A DNA stretch of 64,000 nt. Origin: Shewanella piezotolerans WP3. Its GTDB lineage: Bacteria > Pseudomonadota > Gammaproteobacteria > Enterobacterales > Shewanellaceae. The stretch lies in the NCBI RefSeq assembly GCF_000014885.1, contig NC_011566.1, positions 3,639,501 through 3,703,500 on the forward strand, in the 5' to 3' direction. Shown in pieces: positions 17,292 through 26,431 of this stretch (within the stretch, counting starts at the first letter, position 1; the number at the start of each line of letters is the position of its first letter). A program made the position numbers and the translations under genes. A model generated the notes under the pieces. It did no database searches, was not told the DNA's origin, and saw nothing but the letters and a program-made list of their open reading frames with translations.

Positions 17292-20200
17292 CTATAGTCC
17301 CTCGGCGCGTCTCATCTGCATAAGTTGTTTTTTCACCGCCCCAGGTGATTTTGTCCCACGGCAAAGTAGCTTATACATAGTTGGAATGACAATTAAGGTC
17401 ACTAGGGTTGAGAAGCCCATGCCGAAAAAAACCACAATCCCAACGGACACGCGGCTTTCTGCCCCTGCGCCACTTGACAGCAATAGCGGCAGTGAACCCG
17501 CTAGCGTGGTAAACGCCGTCATCATTATCGGCCGTAATCTTCGGCTCGCACCATCGACTATGGCGTCATCAAAGGGCATCCCCTTATCTCTAAGCTGGCT
17601 AATAAACTCGACAATGAGAATGCCATTCTTAGTCACCATCCCAATCAGCATTATGATGCCGATTTGGCTGTAAATATTAATACTCTCACCCATCAACCAA
17701 ATACCTAAAACGGCACCAAACAGCCCGGTAGGTACCGTTAGCATCACGACAAACGGGTTGATAAAACTCTCAAACTGCGCAGCCATAACAAGGTAGGCCA
17801 CTAATAACGCCAGCACAAAGATAATCAGTGTGCTACTTTGATTATCGATGAAATCTTTTGACTCGCCGGTATAACTGAAACTAATATTTTGCGGCAGTGC
17901 AGTAATGGCCGCTTGCTCTAGGCTAGTTAAAGCATCTCCTAACGTTGCCCCCGCAACGAGGTTAGCCCTGAGCACAATAGATTTTCGTTTACCAATGTGG
18001 GTCAGCTTTTGCGCGGAGGCTACCCGGTTAACTTTGCAAAAGGTGTCAACGGACACCAGCTCACCCGAGGCTGTACGCATAAAAACACTGCTCAAGTCAC
18101 TACTCGATTTGAATAGCGCTTCATCGCCACGGACAAAAACGTCATACTCTTCACCATTTTCAACGTAGGTCGTTTCGGTCTTACCGCCTAACATCACATT
18201 GAGGGTATCAGACACTTCAGACACGCTAATGCCAAGCTCGGCGGCACGCCGGCGATCAACTTTCACCACCATTTCAGGAGTTTTCTCCGAATAATCGATT
18301 AGCGACCCTGTCATCAACGGGCTGTCGTCCATCTTAGACTGCATCACCTTCGCCCATTGATTTAGCTCACCGTAATCACTGCCGCTAAGTACGATTTGCA
18401 CAGGTTCCTTTGAGCCGCCTTTAAAGCCTGGTAACTTGGGTCTTACTCTCACATCGGGAATATCACTTAACTGCTTTTTCACTTTATTCAATATAGTTTG
18501 TGCATTTTCATCGCGCAGGCTCCAGTCTTTCAACTGCAGAATGGCTAAGCCGTACTGATCACCATTTTTTCCCCCTGAGATTGGCGTTTGTATGCTCAAA
18601 GACTTAAGACTCCCCTCCTTTAACATCACCATTAGGCGAGTTTCAATTTTTTGCATATTCTCTGACATACGCGCAAAACTGGTAGCTTCTGCGCCATTCA
18701 CTTTTACTAATATAACGCCACGGTCCTCTTGTGGCACCAGTTGTGAAGAGAGTTGACTGAGCACCAAGTAACTGCCAACTAAACAAACAATAATGATACT
18801 TGGTGCAATAAAACGCTGCTTGAGACTAGTGGTTAACAGTTGTTTATAGCGGTTCTCGAGGATGCCAAGAGTGCGTTCAACATAGCGATTGATAATATTG
18901 CTCTGCTGTTTCTTACTCAGTAACTTTGCGCCAAGGACTGGTGTTAAAGTCAGTGCGACCAGCGTTGAGAACATCACTGACACCGCTATCATCACCGCAA
19001 ATTCAGTAAACAACCGCCCTATCAAGCCGTCCATCATCGCAATGGGGAGAAACACCATCACCAATACAAAAGTAGTCGCTAAAACAGCAAAGCCCACTTC
19101 ACGCGTTCCTTCAAAAGCGGCAAGCAATGGCGGACTTCCCTTTTTTATATGCTGGTGAATATTCTCCACGACCACAATCGCATCATCGACTACCAAGCCA
19201 ATGGCCAAAATCAGAGCCAACAGGGTTAACAGGTTGATGGTAAAGCCTAAGTAACTTGCAAAGATAAATGTGGCAATGAGCGATACAGGTACTGTCACAG
19301 CAGGGATTAAGGTTGCCCTTGCTTGACCAATAAAGAGATACAATACCAAGATCACCAACAAGCAGGTCATCAATAGCGTCTTATAAACTTCGTTAATTGA
19401 ACGGTCGATAAACACAGTAGCGTCATAATCCACCACCAATTGAGTGCCTTTGGGTAAAAACTGTTGAATGCTTTCAACTTCTGCATGAATTCGGCCAGAG
19501 AGAGCCAGTGGATTTGCAGCAGCTTGAGGAACAATTGCTAAACTCACACTGGAAACACCATTGCTCCTGTAGCTTGAATTTTCAGTTTCCGCTTGCAGCT
19601 TAACCTCAGCCACTTGATTGAGGTAGATGGCGACCCCAGAATCTGATTTTCCAATCACTAGATACCTGAAGTCCTTTTCTGCATCATAACGTCGCTCGGT
19701 TCGCACCGGCATTACAATCGAGTCATTACGGATCTCGCCAGCCGGACTCTCTAGGTTTTCTGCCCGTAACGCACTAAGAATATCTGTAGTGGTAACTCCA
19801 TGACCAGCCATTTTCTCAGGATTAAGCTTTATAAACATAACCTTGTATAAGCCACCAGAGACATCAACTGAACTGACACCATTGATAATATTGAATCTAT
19901 CTTCAATATTTTGACTAACAAAATCAGTTAACTGAGTACGATTCATCGCCGACGAACTGACATTAATGTACAGTGCCGGCTCTCCCGTCCCGTCATCTTT
20001 TGATACTGTTGGCTCATCAGCATCATCGGGCAGTGCACCTTTAGCTCTAGAGATTGCATCGCGAATATCGCTGACACCGTCATTGATATTTGAACCCGCT
20101 TCAAACTCAACGGTAATGCTCGAAGCGCCACTTTTGCTCACGGAGGTGATGTCTTTAACACCGTTAATGCCGGTTAACTGCTCTTCGATTTTAGCGGTCA

Positions 20201-20387
20201 CTTGGCTTTCAATAATAACTGCCGACGCCCCTTTATACTTGGTGCTAATCGATGCAATTGGGCTAACCATGTTGGGCATTTCGGTTACTGGTAGTTTGAA
20301 AAATGCTGCGATACCAAACAAAGTTAATAAAATACTGAGCACTATTGCGACAACGGGACGCTCAACACTGGTGTCTGAAATAAGCAT
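17292..20387 (-). CDS. RND multidrug efflux transporter (HAE1 family)
   Basis: Proton-driven inner-membrane pump of 1031 residues. Motifs are canonical: IGLVVDDAIVVVENIHQH keeps both helix-4 aspartates, and IGMVTKNGILIVEF keeps the helix-10 lysine. The N-terminus (MLISDTSVERPVVAIV) and the KGASAVIIESQVT region resemble the MexW/VexH type. The gene overlaps its adaptor gene by TAATG, so translation is probably coupled. The C-terminus ends MRRAEGL-TAG exactly where sequence related to a dispersed repeat begins. No outer-membrane channel gene is adjacent, so a shared TolC is likely (inference). Substrates unknown. Confidence 0.94.
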   Translation of the reverse strand: MLISDTSVERPVVAIVLSILLTLFGIAAFFKLPVTEMPNMVSPIASISTKYKGASAVIIESQVTAKIEEQLTGINGVKDITSVSKSGASSITVEFEAGSNINDGVSDIRDAISRAKGALPDDADEPTVSKDDGTGEPALYINVSSSAMNRTQLTDFVSQNIEDRFNIINGVSSVDVSGGLYKVMFIKLNPEKMAGHGVTTTDILSALRAENLESPAGEIRNDSIVMPVRTERRYDAEKDFRYLVIGKSDSGVAIYLNQVAEVKLQAETENSSYRSNGVSSVSLAIVPQAAANPLALSGRIHAEVESIQQFLPKGTQLVVDYDATVFIDRSINEVYKTLLMTCLLVILVLYLFIGQARATLIPAVTVPVSLIATFIFASYLGFTINLLTLLALILAIGLVVDDAIVVVENIHQHIKKGSPPLLAAFEGTREVGFAVLATTFVLVMVFLPIAMMDGLIGRLFTEFAVMIAVSVMFSTLVALTLTPVLGAKLLSKKQQSNIINRYVERTLGILENRYKQLLTTSLKQRFIAPSIIIVCLVGSYLVLSQLSSQLVPQEDRGVILVKVNGAEATSFARMSENMQKIETRLMVMLKEGSLKSLSIQTPISGGKNGDQYGLAILQLKDWSLRDENAQTILNKVKKQLSDIPDVRVRPKLPGFKGGSKEPVQIVLSGSDYGELNQWAKVMQSKMDDSPLMTGSLIDYSEKTPEMVVKVDRRRAAELGISVSEVSDTLNVMLGGKTETTYVENGEEYDVFVRGDEALFKSSSDLSSVFMRTASGELVSVDTFCKVNRVASAQKLTHIGKRKSIVLRANLVAGATLGDALTSLEQAAITALPQNISFSYTGESKDFIDNQSSTLIIFVLALLVAYLVMAAQFESFINPFVVMLTVPTGLFGAVLGIWLMGESINIYSQIGIIMLIGMVTKNGILIVEFISQLRDKGMPFDDAIVDGASRRLRPIMMTAFTTLAGSLPLLLSSGAGAESRVSVGIVVFFGMGFSTLVTLIVIPTMYKLLCRGTKSPGAVKKQLMQMRRAEGL

Positions 20388-21430
20388 TATTGAACCGCCT
20401 CACTAGCTACAACAGGCACTTCTTTAACAATATCTTTGTCCTGTATATTCACTAACCCTTCGACCACGATACGCTGCGTCGGCGCTAACCCATGGCTGAC
20501 AATAACCTGCTCACCGATCTGCTCGCCCAATTGCACTTCTACTTGATGAGCTTGGTTATTTTCATCAATCACATAAACGAATATTTTCTCGCCTGAGTAT
20601 TCGATGGCTTGCAAGGGGGCAAGGATAAAATCGGCGGCTGGAAATTCTAGTTTTGCATGAGCGAGCATACCCGGTTTAAGTTTGCCTGCGATATTAGCAA
20701 TGCTTACCCGGATTTTTATATCCAAACTTTGTGGTTGAACTCTCGAGTCAATGGCTTCCACCTTACCTTTAAACACCTCTTCACCCCATGCACTGACCTT
20801 GATGATGATATTTTGCCCTTTGGCTAGTTTTGCGATGTACTTTTCAGGGATACTCAAATCAAGCTGCATTAACTCAGTATTGTCTAACGTCATTACTGGT
20901 GTATTTTTAATTAATCTTTGGCCCTCAGTAATGTTAACTAAACCTAAAGTCCCTGAAATGGGCGCCAATATCCGATGATAATCATAATTGACTTGAGCAG
21001 CATTAACCCTTGCTTGAGCAATATCAACACTCACCTGCTGACTCTCTCGCACTGTGTTACTGACACCGCCTTTCTCCCCCAATTGCTTGAACTCTTCAAG
21101 CTTGCGCGTTTCATCCTTTAAGAAAGCGCGCGCTTCCTCTAAAGCCGCTTTAGCTTGTCGATCAATCAAGGTAAATAACAGATCCCCCTGTTGTACTTGC
21201 TGGCTATCGTTCGCTGCTATTTCGGCGACACGGCCATCAACCTCTGACGCAATAATAACCGACTGGCTAGCAACGAGTGTTCCCACAAGTTTTATCGGTT
21301 CACTGAGACTCTGAACTTCAACTAATGCGCTAGTTACAAATATTGACTTGTCTTTCGCCTTATCGACTTTTGCGTTATTACATCCTGCCAGGAGCAGTAA
21401 CAATACCAAGATGAACGATGCTTTTTTCAT
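20387..21430 (-). CDS. RND efflux periplasmic adaptor, lipoprotein
   Basis: Membrane-fusion protein linking the RND pump to an outer-membrane channel. ATG 21430 is chosen because it starts a lipoprotein signal (MKKASFILVLLLLLAGCNN, lipid-anchored Cys at about residue 16); an in-frame upstream extension of 34 codons has no signal-like start. HlyD-type features follow: a biotinyl-lipoyl half motif (SEVDGRVAEIAANDSQQVQQ), a helical hairpin at about residues 90-140, the second half (APISGTLGLVNITEGQRL), then beta-barrel and membrane-proximal domains. Its stop overlaps the pump start. Confidence 0.92.
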   Translation of the reverse strand: MKKASFILVLLLLLAGCNNAKVDKAKDKSIFVTSALVEVQSLSEPIKLVGTLVASQSVIIASEVDGRVAEIAANDSQQVQQGDLLFTLIDRQAKAALEEARAFLKDETRKLEEFKQLGEKGGVSNTVRESQQVSVDIAQARVNAAQVNYDYHRILAPISGTLGLVNITEGQRLIKNTPVMTLDNTELMQLDLSIPEKYIAKLAKGQNIIIKVSAWGEEVFKGKVEAIDSRVQPQSLDIKIRVSIANIAGKLKPGMLAHAKLEFPAADFILAPLQAIEYSGEKIFVYVIDENNQAHQVEVQLGEQIGEQVIVSHGLAPTQRIVVEGLVNIQDKDIVKEVPVVASEAVQ

Positions 21431-22327
21431 AAAATTAAAACCCATGAGACTGTATTTAAACCTAAGGGAAAACCTGTGGAAAATTGGCGCTTTATTTCTG
21501 TTCGAATTCCATAATTTTAGTGCATAAATCAAACGACAAGACGTAATGGAGCAGCGGAGCTAATAAGCAACACCTATATTACAAAGTTAGAATCATCATA
21601 AAGACTGCTAACGTCTGTACTTTTAGCTATTTATACCGCGTTGTAATCTATAGATGAAGAATGGCTAAATGACTTAACTTCCTTCTTGTAAAAACAGTAG
21701 AAAGAAGCATAAGTTCGACGCTAAAGCTTAAGTAATAGCAGGCGCCTTGTCTTGGCGCTTTACACTTCATTACACTCTTTTATAATACTTTTAGAATGGT
21801 TAGCTTTAAATTTTTGGTATTTTTCACTGAAAGAAAGAGGTTTGTTAGCGCCTAAATACAAACGACGTTCTCAGTTTCGCATCCTCACATAGAAGGCGAT
21901 CAAATAAATGACTCATTACTGACTTATCCTTAAGTCAACTGGCAATAAACCAAAGGTTAACCGCCCGTTTTATAACCATAAAAAACTTCAAATACACGCA
22001 ACAATCACACACCTAACAACACAGGGATTAACTTAATGTTAGATAGTTAACAATTTTTAATATTTCCCAAACTGCATTGCTATTATTTAGTGCTTATTAA
22101 ATTACTTATTCATTATTTTTATCAGTCACTTATATAAGTAAAGATAATTATAGTTATCAGAATCTATATTCTAGTGAACTTCAGTTATCTATAAATTAGT
22201 TGATCCATATTAGAAAATACTCACTGAAACCTTGTTTCAACTCTGTTTGAGTAGATGTCAGCATTAATAAGCAGGCAGTACTCAAACTGATGTAACACTC
22301 GATTGGGAATATAGTGGGATTGATGAA
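21431..22327. other. Divergent intergenic region, about 900 bp
   Basis: No ORF is supported. The right two thirds are strongly AT-rich (for example 22040-22200) and must contain the promoter of the decaheme cytochrome; the left part should contain the promoter of the adaptor-pump operon. I saw no confident CRP, Fur or ArcA site and no strong hairpin. Confidence 0.5.
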
Positions 22328-24772
22328 ATGTCTAAAAAAATAACCAAGTATAATTTGCTAGCGGCCACTATTGCCGCCCTAGCATTAGTAGGCTGTAATG
22401 ACGGCAAAGATGGCGCACCAGGCGAAGATGGGCCACCGGGTAACAGTGACACTGTGACTAGTGCAGCGAATGTAGTGGTGACAATGTTACCGCCAACATT
22501 TACTGAGAATAAGCTGGTGTTTACCTTTAAAGCAGAAGATCAAAATGGCAGTCCCCTAGTCGGGATCACTGACGTGCGAACCACCCTTGCTAAACTTATC
22601 CCCGATGAAGACAACTACACCTCAGACTGGAGTAGTTATCTGCGTAAAGCCACTGATATCGATAGTGCACAGCATCCAGGCATCAACAATGTCAGCTTAC
22701 CCACTTCTGATAAGGGTGAGTTAATCGATAATATGGATGGCAGCTACCAATACACCTTTACCGCTAGTGTTTTAGACGCTGTCGATCCTGTATCTGGAGA
22801 AGCCATTGTTTGGCAAGAAGCATTAACCCACCGCATCGGTTTAGAAGTTAGAAAGTCTGACAACTATCCGGTAGTCAATAGCACTTTTGACTGGGTGCCT
22901 GCAGGGGGAGACGTTAGCCACTCTCGCCAAATTGTTGCTATTGAAAGCTGCAATAGCTGTCACACTGAACTCGCTTTCCACGGTGGTAACCGCGTTGACA
23001 CCGATAACTGTGTCACTTGCCACAACCCAGATGCAAATGACCCTATCAGTGGTGAAAGCTTAGACTTGAAAGTCATGGCACATAAAATACATCAAGGCAT
23101 AGATCTACCAACACTCGCCGAAGCTGGTAACAAATACAGCCTATTTACTCGTAATGGTGATAAAGAAACTGTTTACGCTGAAAATGATGGCATTTGGGTG
23201 CTGAACAACAAAGGCACTATTGACGGTATTAACTATCCACAGGACATTCGTAACTGTACTGGCTGCCATGCAGACGACGCGGACTTAGTGTTAAACCCTA
23301 ACCTTCAAGGTGTTATTACCTCCGACGGCGGCAACTGGAAGAGTATGCCAACCGTAGAAACCTGCTCCTCTTGCCACGATAACACCGCATTTAACGAAGC
23401 CATGTTAGCTGCTAAGCCAAACAGCGAGAAACATATCATGTTCCCAGCTGACAATGACACTTGCTTGTCCTGTCATGGCGAAGGCGCCGGTATGTCTGTT
23501 GAGAATGTCCATACAGTCGCTGCGCTAGGCAAAAAATCCGCAGGCATTGATTATGGGGTGAAGTTTGAAGTCACTCATTTAATCGCAACGAGCGCTACAG
23601 CCTTTGATGTCCATGTTCGTATCACCCAACATGGTGAAGGAATAGCGCTGACAGATGAGTTCCTGCAGTATAAAAATAGCGTTCGTCTGCTGATGAACTG
23701 GGACAACGGCGCAGGTTTTGAAACTCACGTGGCCAAAAACACCCCCAACTCTTTTGAGCTTGATAACAACCCACTTTGCCAAGCTGGTGCAACAACTGGC
23801 GATATTGTTTGTCAGTGGGATAGTGCACTCGACGTGAATATTAACAACGGAGAGCCACTTTCTAGCGGTAATATTCTGACTACTTTCATCTCCTCAGGCG
23901 TGTGTGTTGATAGCCAAAATGAGCGGGTAAACTGCAAAGACAATAACGCACTAGAGAAGATCTCAGCACCTTCAACGGTAATCAATAACTTCTTCGATGC
24001 GGCGACATTGGCCTACAACCCAGACTTTGAGCTCAAATTGGGTGCTAACTTTAATAAGTGTGATTCATGCCATGAGCAAGTTATTCAGCATGACAGCCGT
24101 CGCTCTGATGACCCATCACAATGTAAAGCCTGCCACAACTCGAATCGCTTCACGCGTTCACCAGCAGATTCACCACGTGATGGTGGTTCTAGCGATCTGA
24201 AATTTGAAGTCCATAAAATCCATTCAAACTTCCGTTTTGTCGATGCAGAGAACGACTTTAATATGGTTGGTCGTAATGAGTTTTACTCAGCCCCAATCAG
24301 TGATTGCGCTCAATGCCATGACGCTAGCCAGATTGATTTACCTTTGGCACAAAACAGTAGAGCATCAATCACCCGAGCACCAACGACTTCACTCAATGAT
24401 GGCAACAACTTAGTACGCGATGGTGCGGTATACACCAGCCCTACCGCCCTAGTTTGTACATCATGTCACTTAAGTGTCGGTCCCGGTCTCATTGGCGCAG
24501 ATGGCAAAGTGGTTCTTGATGCTGATGGTAATACACTACTCACTCGAGACTTAAGCAGTAATGGTCTAGGGTACGACAATGGTGAGTTTCCTCAAGTACC
24601 TGTAACCATTACTGATAAAGAGCAAAGCATGCTAAACCACATGATCTTAAACGGTGGCGCGGTATTCGGTGCAAGCTCACAAGGGGCTGCGACAGGCACT
24701 GAGTCTTGTGCGACCTGCCACTCAATAGGCAGCACCTCTGGCGTAGACAAAGTGCATGGTCAAATGCACTAA
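22328..24772 (+). CDS. OmcA/MtrC-family decaheme lipoprotein cytochrome c
   Basis: Predicted surface-exposed terminal reductase for extracellular electron transfer. The 814-residue protein begins with a lipoprotein signal (LAALALVGCND) and a glycine/proline-rich linker (GAPGEDGPPG). It contains ten CXXCH motifs by my count, five in each half (CNSCH, CVTCH, CTGCH, CSSCH, CLSCH; CDSCH, CKACH, CAQCH, CTSCH, CATCH), separated by beta-rich domains, the arrangement seen in MtrC, OmcA and UndA. No porin or periplasmic decaheme gene is adjacent, so it would need a conduit encoded elsewhere. It is encoded about 6 kb from the dms operon. Electron acceptor unknown. Confidence 0.92.
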   Translation: MSKKITKYNLLAATIAALALVGCNDGKDGAPGEDGPPGNSDTVTSAANVVVTMLPPTFTENKLVFTFKAEDQNGSPLVGITDVRTTLAKLIPDEDNYTSDWSSYLRKATDIDSAQHPGINNVSLPTSDKGELIDNMDGSYQYTFTASVLDAVDPVSGEAIVWQEALTHRIGLEVRKSDNYPVVNSTFDWVPAGGDVSHSRQIVAIESCNSCHTELAFHGGNRVDTDNCVTCHNPDANDPISGESLDLKVMAHKIHQGIDLPTLAEAGNKYSLFTRNGDKETVYAENDGIWVLNNKGTIDGINYPQDIRNCTGCHADDADLVLNPNLQGVITSDGGNWKSMPTVETCSSCHDNTAFNEAMLAAKPNSEKHIMFPADNDTCLSCHGEGAGMSVENVHTVAALGKKSAGIDYGVKFEVTHLIATSATAFDVHVRITQHGEGIALTDEFLQYKNSVRLLMNWDNGAGFETHVAKNTPNSFELDNNPLCQAGATTGDIVCQWDSALDVNINNGEPLSSGNILTTFISSGVCVDSQNERVNCKDNNALEKISAPSTVINNFFDAATLAYNPDFELKLGANFNKCDSCHEQVIQHDSRRSDDPSQCKACHNSNRFTRSPADSPRDGGSSDLKFEVHKIHSNFRFVDAENDFNMVGRNEFYSAPISDCAQCHDASQIDLPLAQNSRASITRAPTTSLNDGNNLVRDGAVYTSPTALVCTSCHLSVGPGLIGADGKVVLDADGNTLLTRDLSSNGLGYDNGEFPQVPVTITDKEQSMLNHMILNGGAVFGASSQGAATGTESCATCHSIGSTSGVDKVHGQMH

Positions 24773-24871
24773 TACAATGACGCGCGAAAGGGTTTAGCCA
24801 TTGAACTAGTGAACCTTTAGCCGCCAAAGTCGATACAGAATGTTCCCTGCAATGAACCGTCTGTGACAACC

Positions 24872-24901
24872 AAGGCGAGTACTAGCATTAGTGCTCGCCT
24901 T
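24872..24901 (+). terminator. Terminator downstream of the decaheme cytochrome
   Basis: AAGGCGAGTACTA (24872-24884) pairs with TAGTGCTCGCCTT (24889-24901) with one T-G wobble and a GCAT loop, then TT. It is about 100 bp after the stop. The intervening sequence shows nothing else. Confidence 0.75.
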
Positions 24902-25039
24902 TCCTAACTTCTGTCAGGTAATAAAACCAACTACTCGCTATGCGTAACCGAACCTTAATCACTAACCTGGTGACATTTATTATGGCTTGTCAGTGTCTTT
25001 GCCTAAAGTTAACTTATGATAAATAGCGGGGCTGCATTC

Positions 25040-25306
25040 ATGAAGGTCCCCATATCAGGCACTGAAACCATAAACATATTTCAACTCACAGCGGCGATCA
25101 GTAGGTTGTTTGCGTAAGCAGGCTTTTATAACCTTTGGCGATGGAGATCACGAATATAACTGACATGTTCGCTCCTAGAGCTTAGAACTGCAGCTCAACA
25201 GTTAAAGGAGACTGGCAGCAAAATAGGGAATCGGTAAGTGAAACCAGCACCATTTTAGTGGTTGCCTGTATTGATGAAACGTGAGTACAAGTTAAACACT
25301 GATTAG
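25040..25306 (+). pseudogene. Decayed duplicate of the 8472-8909 membrane-protein gene
   Basis: From ATG 25040 the sequence reads MKVPISGTETINIFQLTAA, matching the start of the intact gene (MKISISGTETINVFQLTAV), then stops at TAA 25115-25117. Homology continues past the stop with a missing codon and a 1-base deletion, then an internal loss of roughly 170 bp, and picks up again in blocks such as GACTGGCA and ATTGATGA to a TAG at 25306. Similarity also covers about 70 bp upstream (from about 24969 versus 8401), including the shared CTAAAGTTAACTTA, so the promoter region was duplicated too. Confidence 0.85.
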
Positions 25307-25342
25307 GTACTCTGGATTGGTATTATTTTTAACTGAACCAAT

Positions 25343-25368
25343 AAAAAAGGCCAGCGTTGCTGACCTTT
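25343..25368 (-). terminator. Terminator of tdk
   Basis: On the minus strand AAAGGTCAGC and GCTGGCCTTT form a stem with one U-G pair around an AAC loop, followed by a T6 run. It lies 21 bp after the tdk stop. Confidence 0.85.
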
Positions 25369-25388
25369 AAATAGCGACTCGCAATAAA

Positions 25389-25967
25389 CTAATCCCAGAT
25401 AAACTCTCGAAAGTGTTTACGACAAACTGACTCATAGCTTTCATTACCGCCGATAGCAACCTGCTCACCTTCTCTCATCGGCTTTCCAGTGCCATCAAGG
25501 CGCACCACCATATTAGCTTTACGGCCGCAATGGCAAATAGTTTTCAACTCAACTAACTTATCAGCCCAAGCCAGCAGGTATTGGCTACCGCTAAACAACT
25601 CACCTTGGAAATCGGTTTTGAGGCCATAACACAGTACGGGGATATCGAGAATATCGACCACATAAGTGAGCTGCTTTACTTGCTCTTTACTTAAAAATTG
25701 CGATTCATCGATTAATATACAATGCAGCGTTTGCTCATCATGAGCGGTACCAATCATTTTCGCTAGGTTATCACTACTACCAAATACCTGTGCATCAGTC
25801 TCAATACCAATTCGAGAAGCAACCTTGCCCACGCCATAACGGTCATCAATTGAGGCTGTCATGACCAGTGTATTCATGCCACGTTCACGATAATTATACG
25901 AAGATTGCAATAACGAAGTCGACTTACCTGCGTTCATTGCTGAGTAGTAAAAATAAAGTTGCGCCAA
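25389..25967 (-). CDS. tdk: Thymidine kinase
   Basis: Phosphorylates thymidine with ATP in pyrimidine salvage. About 192 residues, closely resembling E. coli Tdk: AQLYFYYSAMNAGKST with the P-loop at the N-terminus, the LIDESQFL Walker B-type motif, and the zinc site CHCGRKA ... SVCRKH. TTG 25967 is chosen because it gives the family N-terminus and has AAGGA 7 bases upstream; a longer in-frame start at 26018 has no such support. Monocistronic, with its own terminator. Confidence 0.95.
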   Translation of the reverse strand: MAQLYFYYSAMNAGKSTSLLQSSYNYRERGMNTLVMTASIDDRYGVGKVASRIGIETDAQVFGSSDNLAKMIGTAHDEQTLHCILIDESQFLSKEQVKQLTYVVDILDIPVLCYGLKTDFQGELFSGSQYLLAWADKLVELKTICHCGRKANMVVRLDGTGKPMREGEQVAIGGNESYESVCRKHFREFIWD

Positions 25968-26431
25968 ACCAAATATCCTTAAAGATGAATGCGCAGCTAG
26001 TCTAGCATCGTTAGTCAATAAAAATCACCCACTATCCACCATCGGAGTGAGTTATATTGCTTTCCGATAACCCACTACAAAAGAAGCGTTGCGCTAGTCT
26101 AATCCACTAGGAAAAATAAAATGACCAGTGGATTACAGCCTAATTTATTGCTGATTTTTTACAACATGATTTAGCGCAAAGCTAAGTGTTTCTCCCCATC
26201 CTACAATTTTGCTACAAACCATAAAAAGATCACTAAATTGAGAAACATTTTGTGACTAAAGCGCCTGTATTTTTAAGGATCATTTAACGAAAAATTGATA
26301 GTGTGCCAAGCACTATCTTTCTATGTTTTTAAAAATATAGGTGGCAAATCAGCCGTGGTACTAGCCCTTGCAATGCTCAACTTTTGCAGGGGGATAAAAA
26401 TAAACAACTATAATGAAGGAAGTTCTACACA
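25968..26431. other. Divergent spacer between tdk and the M3 peptidase gene
   Basis: About 460 bp without a credible gene. It must contain both divergent promoters. A half CRP-like TGTGACT at about 26252 lacks a convincing second half. No hairpin with a T run was seen. Confidence 0.5.

Noticed and set aside
25310..25330. GGATTGGTATTA as a third MITE end
   Set aside because: Only about 10 bases resemble the terminal repeat, with no internal element sequence nearby.
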